NCBI GenBank assembly: GCA_022457155.1
Contig: JAJGOT010000322.1
Location: 529,501-593,500 of the forward strand
Length of the DNA: 64,000 nucleotides
From: Cladopsammia gracilis
Taxonomy: Eukaryota; Cnidaria; Anthozoa; Scleractinia; Dendrophylliidae
Direction: 5' to 3'
The position numbers and the translations under genes were made by a program. The notes beneath the pieces were generated by a model. That model saw only the letters and a program-made list of their open reading frames with translations. It was not told the origin of the DNA and searched no databases. Shown here in pieces: positions 28,750 through 40,764 of the stretch; the stretch's first letter is position 1, and the number at the start of each line of letters is the position of its first letter.

Positions 28750-30814
28750 CAGACACACCGGAACGCCCAGAGGTCCCACTGCAGAGGACGGGATACCCAT
28801 TCCTGGGAATGTCGGGAAGGGAAAAGCAGGACCGAACTAGATCCGTGCTAGCCCAAAAGGAAACGATCGACTGCGAATGCTTGGGCGGTTGCCCACCAGA
28901 AAGGTTTCGGACGAATATCCGGGGTGATAAGTGTAAAGGCGCCATGAAATTCCTGGTCGACAATGTAGCGGAGAAGAGGCCCAAAGAGAACGAAAGGTGG
29001 AAACACGTAGATGTTGTGTCCAGCCGGAAGGGGATTGGTGAAAACGTTCACTCCAGCAGAGCCGGGGGTAGACCAAGGCGTGTAGTGGGGCAGGGGATTA
29101 CCGATGTTATCCTTCTGACAGTTACTGTCCAGGGCCATTAAATCGAATGAATGAGGACCGAACAAACGTTCCACGCATTGCCAAGCCTCAAAAGAGAGCA
29201 TGCAGTCCAAATCCGAATGCTTTCGTGAAGGCTCATCAGCGGGATTATCCTTCGATGGTACGAAGAAAGTCTGAATGCTGAAATTCTGGTCACGACAGCA
29301 GCGGTGTATTCCTTTGATGACCTCGTTAATTGCGGAGTTCCTACAACCATCGTTGTCCAATGCTGACTTGAGGACCTTGTTGTCAACATGAACATCAACT
29401 CGGGAATTTGACAACTGCCCTTTGAAGGAAACAAGGGCATTCAACAGAGCTCTTGACTCCAACAGATTGACGTCTGTGGCAGGATCAGAAAGCCAGTAAT
29501 CCCTGGAGACCAACCTCTGCCCGTCCCGAAACAGGACCGCGCCCCAAGCACGTGTAGAGGCGTCCGAGAAGAGTGAAACCGATACGTGACGCTCGGAGCG
29601 CCAAGGGAAACAATCCAAGCAATTATCGAGAAAACGCCAGTATAGGACCTCTGCACGGAGGTTTCCCTCAACACGAACATAAGGTTTGGAGGAGCGGCAA
29701 AGTTGTGAGACGGCCTTGAAAGCCTCACGGACGTAGAGCTTGCACCCGGGAATGGCCAAACTAAAGGAGATCACTTTCCCCGCGAATCTCTGAAGTGTTT
29801 TAACGCCAACGGAAGGGGACGATAAAACTTCCTCTCTGAGAACCTTGAACTTTAGCTTCTTATCGGGCGGGAGAAGGAAAGCTTGGCGAGAGGAATCGCA
29901 AAGGAAACCAAGAAAACGAACCACAATAGAAGGGACACACTGCGATTTGGCGATGGATATGAAGTAACCCGCCTCTATGAGAAGATAGCATAAAATATAG
30001 GCGGCGGCCTCGGCGAGGACTCTGTTAGGAGGTAGAGAGGACGCAACTGGAGCCCGGTAAAGCTGACCAACGTGACGATCGTCGATATACTGGGACACAG
30101 GAACCCCAAACGAACGTGCTGCGCTTGTAACCGCAAGGCCAAGGTTGTGGTATATGTAAGCACTCGTTTTCCATCCGAACGGGAGGGTACAAAACACAAA
30201 ATAAACGCCATTCCATTCCAGGCCGAAGAAGGTTCGCGATGAAGGGTGGAGAAGGACATGCTGATAGCCGCTTTTATCATCAAACGACGTCTGAAAATGG
30301 CCTGGAAGAACGTACCTGGGCAAGTCCGGGAGGTGGTCAAGCTTAAAAGGGAGATCTATCATCCACAAATTCAAAAATCGTTCGTCGTGGCACAAACGAG
30401 GCTTGGAAGGTTCCACGGTGAGGGGAAGGACCAAATTGGGGGGGGGGGGGGGGGGGAGACTTCGCCAACTCTGCCCCAGATCGCGAGGACCCCAGCATTT
30501 ACCCAATCGACAATGGTCTTGGTGATGAAATCCCTGAAACGCTCACAAACCTCGGCGTTCTTAATTTGCATGGGAGGGGGGAGCCGCGAATCATATGAAG
30601 AACCCCTAAAGTTTCCCCTGAAGGGCTTGAAGAACGAATCGATTTTGACACCCTCCTGGATGATCTCCATAAGGTCTACCTGAGGGAAACTACGCCCGCT
30701 CAGTAAGTGCTCCCACACCGACACGTGGTTGCGGATTTCGCCTGCTCTGAAATGCCGAGGGTCAAGGAACCGAAGCTGGTCTAACGAAACTAGACTGGGA
30801 CCGGCTGCGACCAT
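28750..30814 (-). pseudogene. DIRS-type reverse transcriptase / RNase H
   Basis: The frame starting at 30814 runs to a proline run at the 19-base C tract (30456-30438). It then continues in the next frame to a stop at 28848, and codons in the same frame after that stop still read as the protein tail. Reverse transcriptase signatures are RLCHDERFLNLW, FGLEWNGVYFVFCTLPFG and the catalytic SQYIDD (residues 138-143 of the second frame). An RNase H-like domain follows with FSDASTRAWGAVLF, LLESRALLNAL and VHVDNKVLKSAL. The C-terminal DLMALDSN ... YVFPPFVLFGP stretch is the conserved tail of DIRS-type polyproteins. The homopolymer frameshift could be biological or an assembly artefact. Confidence 0.85.
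30438..30456. repeat. 19-base G homopolymer inside the RT frame
   Basis: A run of 19 G bases, read as C on the coding strand, lies exactly where the RT reading frame changes. Confidence 0.9.
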
Positions 30815-31191
30815 ACTTGGTGAAGGGAAGGGGCCAACAAAGGGGTGGGGGCCCCAGCCTTATATCACATAGTGGGATTTCGCGCTTTGAAGAATTTGCG
30901 GCGACAGCAACAACTCTGCATGGAAAGAAGAAGGACCCTAAAGGGGAACAAAGGAAAATACCCGTGTGAGAAACCAAAGGAGGCAAGCAGGGGACCCACC
31001 CCTTCGTTGACCCCGAGCTCCGAACTAGGTCCGAAATTGAGACACAGAGCAGGTCCCCCCAAGGTCAACGAAGAGAGTGGATGGGGAGAGATGAGGGGAA
31101 CAAACAAACATAACAAGTCAGGCCTAGGAACAACAATTTATTAGACAAAAAAATACAATGCAAATCTGTTTAAGGGTGCCAGGACTAAGGG

Positions 31192-31713
31192 CTAAAAGCG
31201 TCCGGCTCGTCCCCGAGCATTCTGACGTCTAACTGGGTTACTGCGGCACGAACGGGCGACGTGCCCCCATTTCAAGCAGCGAAAGCACTGGATCTGTTGC
31301 TGGGGCGGGTAAGGGGACGGTCTGCGCACAACGGAACGATAACCAGGTGATGGAGGGGGGGCCTTGCCCACGCCCTTTAAGATGGTGGTGGCTTCCTTGG
31401 CGATCATAGCGCGTATAGGATCTCCCAATAATCCTAGGTATAGGCGCTGTAGCTGGGTGTGCTCCAGGGTGTCCGATCGGGCCCGAATTTCATCTAGCGC
31501 GGCGGCGTATTCGTCTGCCTTCAGGTGGCTCTCGTATCTCGCTAGCCTGACCAGAGATTGTAGCAGATCCATGGCTTCAAATCTATCGAACATGGCCGAG
31601 GGGCGGCTGATATGACGACGTAAAGCAAAGAGAGCTGACTCCGAACTTTCCAACGTCTTAAGTTGTTCCAAGGACTTAATCCTGCCCTCAAGTGTCTGTA
31701 TACGAGCAGCGGC
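31192..31713 (-). CDS. DIRS-type gag, second exon, CCHC zinc knuckle
   Basis: About 174 codons from acceptor TGATTGTAG to the stop at 31192. The N-terminal half is helical (LEGRIKSLEQLKTLESSES, then RFEAMDLLQSLVRL). The C-terminus has a retroviral-type zinc knuckle CFRCLKWGHVARSC (C-x2-C-x4-H-x4-C) followed by an arginine-rich tail, as expected for RNA packaging. This exon is intact. It is followed after about 380 bp by the RT frame on the same strand. Confidence 0.7.
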   Translation of the reverse strand, partial: AAARIQTLEGRIKSLEQLKTLESSESALFALRRHISRPSAMFDRFEAMDLLQSLVRLARYESHLKADEYAAALDEIRARSDTLEHTQLQRLYLGLLGDPIRAMIAKEATTILKGVGKAPPPSPGYRSVVRRPSPYPPQQQIQCFRCLKWGHVARSCRSNPVRRQNARGRAGRF

Positions 31714-33679
31714 CTACAATCAAGGAGAAACCCAAGTGAGCGCAACTTAAACTTGATTGCTCAAAATCCAATTACACAGGAAATCTTTGGGTAAATGGTA
31801 TCACACAAAAACACGTTGGTTTCGCGTGCGGTACACGCATGAGGTCGCCACGCAACGAACGCCTTGCCCCGACCGGCGGCGTACGCGAGACGTTAACATA
31901 ATAACACGCTGTCCTCACCGGTGGTAAACGCAAAGCTATAACATAGGGGTACGCTGCGTTCGCCAATAACATACGCAAAATTGTCACGCAACGAATACGT
32001 CCCTCTAACAACAGTGCACGCAAACAGTTGCGCGACAAACACGTAGTCTACGAGAAACCATCACGCCACAACTCATCGGCTCCACCCGAGGTATACGCTA
32101 AACGATCTCGTAACACGTTACCTAGACTGGTGGAATACGAAAACAGTTGCGCAACAAACGCGTTGCCGTCACCAGTGGGACTTGCATATGCGGAACTTCA
32201 CGCAACAACATGTTGCCTTCACTAGTGGTGTGCGCAGGCTGTCACGCACAACAAGTGTCACCGGTGGCATACAAAGAATTATCACGCAACTATGCGCTGC
32301 CTTACTAGGAATACGCAAAACGTCCACGCAACAACGCGTTGCCTTCACCAGTGGTATACGCAAAACTGTGCTAAACAACACACCTCTTCACCAGTGGCAT
32401 ACGCAAAACTGTCACGCGACGACATGTTGCCTTCACTAGTGGTATACGAGAAAAGACCACGCAATAACACTTTGTCTTCACTAGTGGTATACGCAAAACT
32501 GTACTAAACAACACAGTTCTTCACCAGCGGTATACGCAAAACTGTCACGCGACGACATGTCGCCTTCACTAGTGGTACACGAGAAAGGACCACGCAATAA
32601 CGCTTTGTCTTCACCAGTGGTATACGCGAGGCTGCAACGAAACGACACCTAGCCTCCACTAGTGGTAAACACAAGACTGTAACGCAACAACACGTTGCCT
32701 TCACCGGTGGTATACGCAAAACTGTAACGCAACAACACGTTTCCTTTACCAGTGGTACACGCGAATAGCCGCGCGACAACACTTGCCTTCACCAGTGGTA
32801 CACGCCGCGGAAAGTGTAGCTTAACGACACGAAACCTACACTAGAGGTATACACAGAGAGCTACGCATAGATATGCTGCCCTAGCCTGCGGCACAGGCGA
32901 AACAGAACGATGACCGCGCTATGCTAAACAAGCGGTTTGCGTGAACGTTGTGGAAAAAGGAGTTGCCTACCAGCGGGAAAACACAATAAATGGAATGCAC
33001 CGCAAGCACTGCCTAAACTAATGGAAAAACACAGCAAACACATGCGGCGAACAAAAGGCTTAAACTGGTTGTATGCCGCACGCGAAGAAATAAAGGCGGG
33101 TAAAAACCGAGAAACGAATATGCGAAAACAAAACAAGAGAGCTATAACTGCGAGCGTACGAGCGAAATAACATAATCCTAATTGGAAAATGCAAATGCAC
33201 AAATTTCCTAGCGCGAGGTGGCGGAAAAGAAACGCCCAAACGATACCGCGAAAACAACAAGAGGGCCTAATTCTGGACGCACGAACAAAACAGCATTATC
33301 CTGACCGAATACAAAGGCGCAAATTTACCCGCACGAGGTGGCGAAAAGAAACGCCCAAACGATGCCGCGAGAACAAAAACAAGAGAAGCTAAATCGCGGA
33401 TGCACAAACAAAACAAACATAAACCGGCAAATACAAAACGTAAAGTTACCTGCATAGGTGTAAAACCCCCGAACCAATGTGACGAGAAATAGGAAACAAA
33501 AGGCCCTAAAACAATACGAGCATGAAACAATAACCCCAAAGCCAAGCAAACGAAACGCATGGAAAAGTTAAAACCGAGGAGAGAAATAAATAAACCGGTG
33601 GCAGAACGTAGGCAACAAAGCTACGGGTGATGAAACGCGCAAAACCTGGCTAGGACAAGAATATGCTAGGGAAAAAGTT
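31714..33679 (-). other. Intron of the DIRS-type gag
   Basis: Donor GAG|GTAACTTTTT at 33679 and acceptor TGATTGTAG at 31714 join two reading frames in phase. The 1966-bp intron contains the 45-bp minisatellite array and, towards 33000-33600, AAACA-rich sequence with a loose 140-bp repeat (GCGAGGTGGCGGAAAAGAAACGC near 33219; GCACGAGGTGGCGAAAAGAAACG near 33331). Predicted, not proven. Confidence 0.5.
31800..32840. repeat. About 45-bp minisatellite array within the gag intron
   Basis: More than 20 diverged copies of a 43-47-bp unit containing CTTCACCAGTGGTATACGCA and ACGCAACAACACGTTGCC. The best preserved copies lie at 32340-32780 and more decayed ones at the edges. Open frames across it are by-products of the repeat. 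Confidence 0.85.
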
Positions 33680-33870
33680 ACCTCGTCTCCTGCTGCACCG
33701 GCCGGGGCCGGGACTGCATTGACTGCAACTGGAATTTGAGCCGGCGGCGGGACGGCTGGTTGGTCGGCCGCAGGCGGGTCTTGAACTGCTGGCGGACGTT
33801 AAATAAGAGCATCTCCAACAGCCGGGGCAACGACGGGAGCCGCCGGTGGTGGTGGATGTTCATCTGCCAT
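33680..33870 (-). pseudogene. DIRS-type gag, first exon with in-frame stop
   Basis: ATG at 33870 opens a proline/alanine-rich frame of about 60 codons (MADEHPPPPAAPVV at the start, VPAPAGAAGDE at the end) terminating at donor GAG|GTAAC. A TAA interrupts it at codon 24. The rest stays in the same frame, so a single point change killed it. Low-complexity start of gag. Confidence 0.55.
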
Positions 33871-36052
33871 TAACGAACTCAAAGATTGCTGGTGGCGGTT
33901 GACTGAAGTACCAAAGCGAAATTTGGCCGTCGTCCCGGAGTACGGTTAAAATGACCACGTCTCAAGCGGGACGGCGGAATATGTAATCTAAGACCGCAAA
34001 GCATCAACCTCGCAACGAGCGTGCGCGGGCACGGGGGAATCCGAAGACAAAATGAAAACTTCTACGATGAGCTAACTAATTATGCAGTGAGAATAGTAGC
34101 GTTTGTCTCACGTGAGTTCAAATTTTGACGGAAAATGTATTCTTTGAATTCGTTTGAGTCGGCTTTTTTGCAGATAATAGGGAGGACATTTTTGAAAGTC
34201 TGGAGTTCAATTTCAAGGCCAATCCGCCATCAAACTGATCTAAAATTTGGCGTTAAGGTAGTAGGGGCGAATTACGTATTTTAAGAAAAAGGCGCGCGGA
34301 TGACCCATCACAATGGAGAATTTTGTTATTGATTTGTATACATAGCCTAATTTAGTGAACTAAGACCTAACAACAGAAAATTACAAGAGCAATTTCTTTG
34401 GCCATATTTTATCAACAGTTCAAGCACTCACTATTTAAACTATTTCAATTCAGTGATAATTCGATCAGCTAGAAATATGCGGGCTAAAGTTCATACCATA
34501 TTTCAGATATTTTGCACGCATCGTAAAGGATATTAGCTAAGCGCGCTTCCTGTGTTTTAATGTTTCTCCGCGGTCTGTTGTAAAAATGAACTGGTTGCTT
34601 CAGAACACTTGGTATTATTTATAGAATTAGGTTCTAAAGAAAGGGAAAAGAGAGTTTGAGGTAAGCAATAACATTGTTGTTGAAAGAATCGTTGTATGCT
34701 GTTTACAATGCAATTCTGCGCCGAAATAACGCGTTTATTAATTTCCATGTTATATCGCCAAATGCCACCAAATATACAACTAAATTGGATAAAAGATTCT
34801 AAAGAGAAAAACAGAGGCAGTAATTTGGAGAAAAAGTGCGGGATTAGAAGAATGGAACTTGATTACGGTTCATCAATTTTGATTTCGTGACAGGCGGTCA
34901 AGAAATATTTAAAGTTTCGATTCTGGTAGAATTTTGAGTTTTTTTAGTCGTTATTTTGTCTTTTTAATTCATATTTCTCTGCGTTTATCACTTTTGGCGA
35001 TTTTTTTCTTCCCATTTTCAGATGATAAAGCAAGCTAAAGCAAGCTCCTGGCCATAATCATAAAAACACGATATTTCTGTCGGGACAGTGTCCCTTTAAG
35101 TTAAAAATGTCCTCGGTTAATTGTATCCCATTTGGAAGTTATAAAAGTCGACTGACTAAACAACAATAGGTTTTACGAACTAGTGCTTTCAATTTCCTTG
35201 TCGGTTGACAAACGAATATAGAATATTTCAATAAGCGTGCATGTAGAAGTGATCACAAAAAATTTCATGAACGCTGTATGTAAGATGTGAATAAAAGAAT
35301 TTTATTTTGACAAGTGGACTGTTTTACTGTAGACTAAGCGACATTATATTATTTTTAAGTGAGTTATCAGTATAGTAGATCATTTCTTCTGATTCTCGTA
35401 CAGTGTATGGTGTCAGAATTACATATATTTTGCCTGTTGGCCTTTGATTTTGGTTCAATTTCCTATGCTTGTCAAATTGGCTCTTAATGTCGATCGATAC
35501 AAACCAGTGTCAAACATTTAGGTTTCAGTGAGAATACAGAGAGTGGGGTTCGGGGTTTTGGTTCATTTTTGTTTTTACTTTTTTAGGCCTCATTTTGCCG
35601 GGTTCATGTTGGTCAGAAGATTCGTGCCCGATTTAGTCTCTGCTTAAAGAGATAATTGTGGTACGGGTAGTCCTTAGATTGTTCCTATCGATGGTTTTAA
35701 CATGTTTTAATATATCTGGTATTCGAATCTGTGAAATGGCTTATTTAATTTACGCTTCACAAGCTATAATAGTATATGAAAAGAGACAGGCCAAACACGA
35801 CTCCCACTAGTCGCAAGAAGTATTTATAATAGCTTTCCTAAGTAGGTTTACGAGCTATTTGTCCCTTGCTATAGATGACTGTTAGAATGTGACAAGTCGC
35901 AACTGTCTATCTACTTTGCTCGATAATATGGACCCATTGATCTTTGGATAATCTCTCTAATGACAGGATCCCGGAGGATTTAATGCCATAGCCATGATTA
36001 CAGTGATTATAATTATTTTATTTCTATATGTCTTCGCTACACTGTCCTGGCA
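33871..36052. other. Non-coding, 2.2 kb
   Basis: The first 200 bp (GC-rich, to about 34060) probably belong to the 5' end of the DIRS-type element. The rest is AT-rich with no supported gene, RNA or repeat. Confidence 0.45.
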
Positions 36053-36245
36053 TATATTAGGGTTTCTTTGGCTCAGACTCGTGTTGTAAAATAAATGGCA
36101 ATCGGCTCAAGTTTATGTTACCGCTGTGGAAATATTAGGATCAGTAAATAGGCCGTGATTTAGTGTCCATAGTTTGCGGCGTGCAAGACTTGTGAGAAAT
36201 GAGTGTTTCTTGATCGCGGATGATCCAAGAATGAAAATGCAATCA
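36053..36245 (+). repeat. Direct repeat, copy 1
   Basis: TATTAGGGTTTCTTTGGCTC and the 190 bp that follow match 37416-37626 in the same orientation with small indels. Confidence 0.75.
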
Positions 36246-36580
36246 TGTTCCTATATTGGAATCACGACTTCTTGCAGTTTAAGTTTTAGTTCTTAGTTTA
36301 TTCTGTTGTTGAGTAGTGACTTGGAGCTAGACAGAACCTCCGTTGTTTTATCATGGCGTTTACTGCATCCAATAGTATATCCTCTGTACGTGAAGAACAG
36401 CTTTACTTGTAAAGTTGTACCGATGTATCTCGAATTCATTGAGACAGACTACACTACGTATCTTTTGTACAACAAGCGTGTAATTCTCGTGAAGTAATGT
36501 TGTGCTCCATGCGTTCCATAATAATGGAGTATTTCCATAATAAGGGAGTAATGGAGTAAATAAAAATAAAATAACCCCCC

Positions 36581-36582
<2 letters not shown>

Positions 36583-36653
<71 letters not shown>
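36583..36653. repeat. (CA)n microsatellite
   Basis: About 35 perfect CA units preceded by a C run. Confidence 0.98.
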
Positions 36654-36654
<1 letters not shown>

Positions 36655-37415
36655 GCTTATAAGCCCACCTGGTTATAGGGTCTTATAGGCCCTATCAGTT
36701 TGCCAACCAAACATTACTCCGGTTATATCCATTAAGGACGCTCGTACCCATTTCTAAAGTCCACACCTTTTCAATTTTAATGGGCCATATCTTTTGTTGT
36801 AGCGCATAAAAAGTCAAGCCACTTGCATGCAAACACACAATACATTGAACTTTATGGGAGTATAGGATTTGTTTACATCGGTGCTTCCATGGCAACGAAA
36901 TGGTGATCCTCCGAAATTCACAAATTGCGGAGTTTCTCTAGATCAAGAGAAATTTTTGTAAAACCCGCTAGTGGACAAGTGGACTAGTTGAATAGACCAT
37001 GGGCTTCAACTGGATAAAGTTTGAAAGAAATGTATGAGAGCGTTTTTGAAATTTTTAGGGATGAAGTTTTGGGGATTATAAAACAGAGAAAAACATACTA
37101 TCGACATAATTGGCTAATCTAAAGAAAACGATGCGTGATGGGAATGTAGTTTCATCTCATAGTAGTTTGATTCCATTTGGAATGGTATGTGAAAAAGTGA
37201 GTGGGTTGCTTTGGCCGATTGCGAGAAAGAAGGATTTGATTAGCGTGCGTTCAGCTGCTCTTGTTGCCATTTTTGTATGTAATTTGGTCTACGCCTACAA
37301 ATGTGATGATAATTTGAAAACCGCGAGATATTTTTTTTTAAATTTTGACAATCTCGAGATTAATCATCAATTTATATGGCCTGCCAGTTTCAAGGACATT
37401 GAAGGCATGCAAGGC
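36654..37415. other. Non-coding between direct repeats
   Basis: Contains ATTAAGGACGCTCGTACCC near 36732, which looks like the start of a dispersed repeat. An open frame of 116 codons at 37110-37460 has no recognisable features and runs into the direct repeat, so I do not call it a gene. Confidence 0.45.
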
Positions 37416-37626
37416 AATAAAATTAGGGTTTCTTTGGCTCAGAGTCGTGTTGCAAGATAAATAAGTTTATGTTATCGCTATGAAAATGTTGGGATGAGTA
37501 AATTTCAGTCTTAGTCCGTGATGCAGTGTCTAAGTCTGCGACGTGCAAGGCTTGTGAAAAGGCAGTGTTTCTTCATCGCACTGAGATGTATAAGTGACTA
37601 AGATCCAAGAATATAATGAAAATGCC
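37416..37626 (+). repeat. Direct repeat, copy 2
   Basis: About 200 bp related to 36053-36245 (shared AGGGTTTCTTTGGCTCAGA, GTGCAAG.CTTGTGA, GATCCAAGAAT). Confidence 0.75.
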
Positions 37627-37904
37627 AAAGACGACCACGACAGCTTTAGCAACTATGCTTAGCTGATTTCTGTTCTTGGTATAACTGTTTGTTAATAGTG
37701 ACATGCAAACAAAAGTTAAGATGAAGGGATGAATACTGAGTAAGTTTACAAGAACTGGATTTCCACCTGAAACAGATTTTGATGATAAGATTGATGATGA
37801 TCTCAATAACGAGAACAGAGAACAAAGTTGTAAAGAATTTTACTTGAAAGGAGAAATGAAACTTCTCGCAGAATGAAAGCTAAATCATTTGTTCAGTTAT
37901 GTTT

Positions 37905-39480
37905 AATAAAATTAATTGCAGAGAGCTCTTAATGCTTTATATCCCTTGTAGAAATGAAAGCAAAGATTTGATTCAAAATTGTGAAATGTATCAAGAGAGA
38001 TTTCAGCAAGTAAAACATGTTATATTCGAAAGAAAAGAAAGGAGAACTCTTAGAAAAAGCTATGGGAGATCCTGAAAATAAGGAACGTGATCAGTTAGAT
38101 ACTGTAGCTCCGTCTGCTCAACATAGCGATGAACAGGATCTATGTGAAGAAACACAATACAGTGAACTGTTTGGTTGTTTTAACCCATGTTTAGATAAAA
38201 ATCACCAAGGATACAATCTTTTAACCCTATTCAGACTGGGCTTTTTTTAGGCAATCTGTGACGGGGGGGGGGGGGGGGGGTGGGGGGGCTCCTCGGACCC
38301 CCCCCCCTCTATATCTCTGGAATCAGTAAGGCTAGGACCATGAAATTTTCACACAATGTTCACCTCCATATAAGGAAACCTCACACCCAGTTTTGACCTG
38401 CCACATCCAATTATGACGTCATAATGACGCCATATTTTGTTTTTCCGACGTTTCTTTGATATTTTTCCATCCAAATACTTAAAATATCAAATATAACTGT
38501 AAAATCATCTCTTTGATATTAAAACATAATAAATACAAACAAGGACACACGTGTAAAGCGAGAAAAAGCAATAAAAAGCGATAAAACTATAATTTTGAAA
38601 TTATTGTCCGCCATCTTGGATCCGCCATCTTGGATTTTCTTTTTTTTTTTGTTTAAATTAAAATTTAAAAAATATCTAAAAGAGAAAAGGATCAGAATGT
38701 ATAAAACACGTATCAAACTAATGTCTATTATCCAAACAATGAACTAATTAGAAGCGTTATTTAATAAATAGTACAAAATGTTTGTCTATAAGTAAAAGAG
38801 AACAAAAATTTACCTACCCCTCCCCCCAAATATTTGATGTTAAAAATTTTTGATGTCTTTCAAGAACTAGTCCCAAGAAAAAACTATTCTAACAAGAAAA
38901 TGCACTATAAGTCAAAGAACAAGATCTTAAAATAAAAAATTCACCATATTTTAATATTTTGAAAACCTATGTGTCAAAAACTGGTTGCCATGGCAACATG
39001 GTTAATCACACTGTCATGTTATGGATACCAAAATGTCCCTAGATAAATTCTAGGAAAAGTCAGAAAATTTCAGCCTCATAGCTATTTCGGTGTAAGAGTT
39101 ATCTCAATTTTACTGGAGAGGGGGTTCGAAAAGCCCCCCCCCCCCCCCCCGCCCCAGTCTGAATAGGGTTAAGGAATGCTGGAATTTTTTCTACAGCAAA
39201 TGATAATGAAAAGCTGGTAATTAATCGTATGGATGATAACAGTTACAGAGAACTTGTTCAATATTTGAACAGAGAACAAATGAAGTTTTTTTTACTATAC
39301 GTTACTCTCTGTTAAAAACGACGAGTGAGCAATTGACACGTTTTAATTAGTGACGCGGGTATAGGGAAGGCAACAGTAACACAATGTTTGTATGAGGCTC
39401 TTGATAATAAACCAGGTGAAAATCCAGACGAGTAGAAAGTACTGAAAACTCCAGACACAAGACAAGAGGACTGCATAACC
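37905..39480 (+). pseudogene. Second Helitron helicase relic, split by an insertion
   Basis: Plus-strand fragments of a Helitron/PIF1-type protein can be followed through several frames. About 37925-38035 reads LMLYIPCRNESKDLI, the region ahead of the helicase domain. 38017-38224 continues with an acidic linker (LLEKAMGDPENKERDQLD). After the inserted element, 39173-39480 reads RMDDNSYRELVQYLNREQ, then a degraded Walker A (SDAGIGKATVTQCLYEAL), with stops between. At least two frameshifts and two stops make it dead. It is separate from the Helitron at 9.7-17.4 kb and on the opposite strand. Confidence 0.65.
38225..39168. mobile_element. TTAA-inserting DNA transposon (piggyBac- or Kolobok-like), non-autonomous
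   Basis: 16-bp perfect inverted ends CCCTATTCAGACTGGG / CCCAGTCTGAATAGGG, flanked by TTAA on each side (38221-38224 and 39169-39172). Poly-G and poly-C runs lie just inside both ends. 944 bp, no transposase. It sits in the helicase relic. Confidence 0.85.
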
Positions 39481-40764
39481 ATTACCAATTACATGCAAAC
39501 AAAATTGCTAAAAGAGAAATTGGACTCAAGAAACCACGCACTCTAACCAAAATGCCCAATTGCGACATCAAAAACAATATTCGGACATAATATGACAGCA
39601 TTGCATGATGGGAAAAACTTACAGGAGATAGCCCAAAGGGCACTTTGATTTATCGTTCCATCATGTCATATGTAATTTCTTATCTTTCGCTTGTTTTAAA
39701 TTTATATTTGTAACGTTTTCCTTTTAGTACGGTTATACCCTGACACCACACAATATTTCAGGGTAAAAAGACGTTTATTTTGATCTTTTATATGAATATT
39801 TATCACAGTATATTACGATAAGTGAACCTTTTCGATATTCTCATACATTTCCTCTAAATTTAAAAATACGAACGGCCCGGGGAGGGGACTCAAGTATAAA
39901 AATGACGGGGGTGCTCGTCGAAAATTTTCCGCGAGAATCACCCCACACCCCAAAAGGTACCAGAATCTCGTTTGAAGGGCGTGGCTCAAAATAATTTTTA
40001 CCCCTAAGAGGTACCAATTCTAAAACAACACATGTCATATTCTGTCATATTTTTTCGACTCATACCCTAAAAGGTACCGCGATAATTCTAACGGTGGTAA
40101 TTTTGGATTTTATGAGTACCCTAAAAAAATTTTACACTCCCGTTCTTCTCTGTTTATTAAATAACTGAACAACTTGTGAGCAAGGAAGGGCAGGTAGTCT
40201 TAATGAAAGAAGCGTTGGAAACAAAAAACCCAATTACAAGATTCCCAATAACAAGTTAGCGTACGGGAGTACATGGCGGTGCCACATAAACGAGATTCCT
40301 TCGCGTAGCTGATATAAACATCGCTCACAAGAAGCGCTTTGTGAATGTAAACAAACGTACAGTATCGTGGATCGGCAAAAGAAAAGAATAACATCGAAAA
40401 TTTTCGAAACTTTTGGACTCCCGTACGAATAGCAAATCGAAGGTGGCCGTACGGGAATATTCTTTGACGCGAAAAATTTCTCAGTGTCACGAAACGGGTC
40501 GCTCGCGTATACGTAGTATACAGAGACTCGGCAAATTAGTCGGAGCACAGGCGGCCCAAGCTCACTATTAGATAACCGGGACGTGACCCTTGCTTTATGA
40601 GCGGCATTGTGTTACAAAGATGCGATTTAAAAAGGTTTGTATGGGAACGCAACGGTTTTGCTTCAAAACTTAAAAACTCGAATGTTATAAAATTGACTTA
40701 CTCTGTTGCTGTGTTGTATTCTCTGTTATTTGCCTGCTCCTCGGGGCGATTTAACGCGCTTTCG
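39481..40764. other. Non-coding with GGTACC repeat
   Basis: Between 39950 and 40130 four short degenerate copies of CCCTAAAAGGTACCNNAAT-type sequence occur. Nothing else is supported. Confidence 0.45.

Larger units (their letters stand above)
27905..33870 (-). mobile_element. DIRS-type tyrosine-recombinase retroposon, decayed and 3'-truncated
   Basis: In 5' to 3' order on the minus strand there are two gag exons (33870-33680 and 31713-31192), a reverse transcriptase/RNase H frame (30814-28750) and a tyrosine recombinase (28712-27905). This order, a recombinase in place of an integrase and the absence of long terminal repeats define DIRS-type elements. Damage includes a stop in gag exon 1, a frameshift at a 19-base G run, a stop near the end of the RT frame and two frameshifts in the recombinase. 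The 3' end stops inside the recombinase catalytic domain at the border of the virus-like island. Terminal repeats were not found. Confidence 0.8.

Noticed and set aside
28809..29141. Plus-strand frame over the RT region
   Set aside because: Shadow of the minus-strand reverse transcriptase.
32169..32782. Open frames with repeated VTVLRIPLVKATC-type words
   Set aside because: By-products of the 45-bp minisatellite in the gag intron.
36360..36653. Three frames beginning with Cys-Val repeats
   Set aside because: Translation of the CA microsatellite.
37110..37460. 116-codon open frame on the plus strand
   Set aside because: No recognisable motif, no splice or promoter context, and it runs into a dispersed repeat.
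40200..40548. Minus-strand frames of about 100 codons
   Set aside because: No motifs, poor composition, overlapping frames equally open; nothing supports coding.
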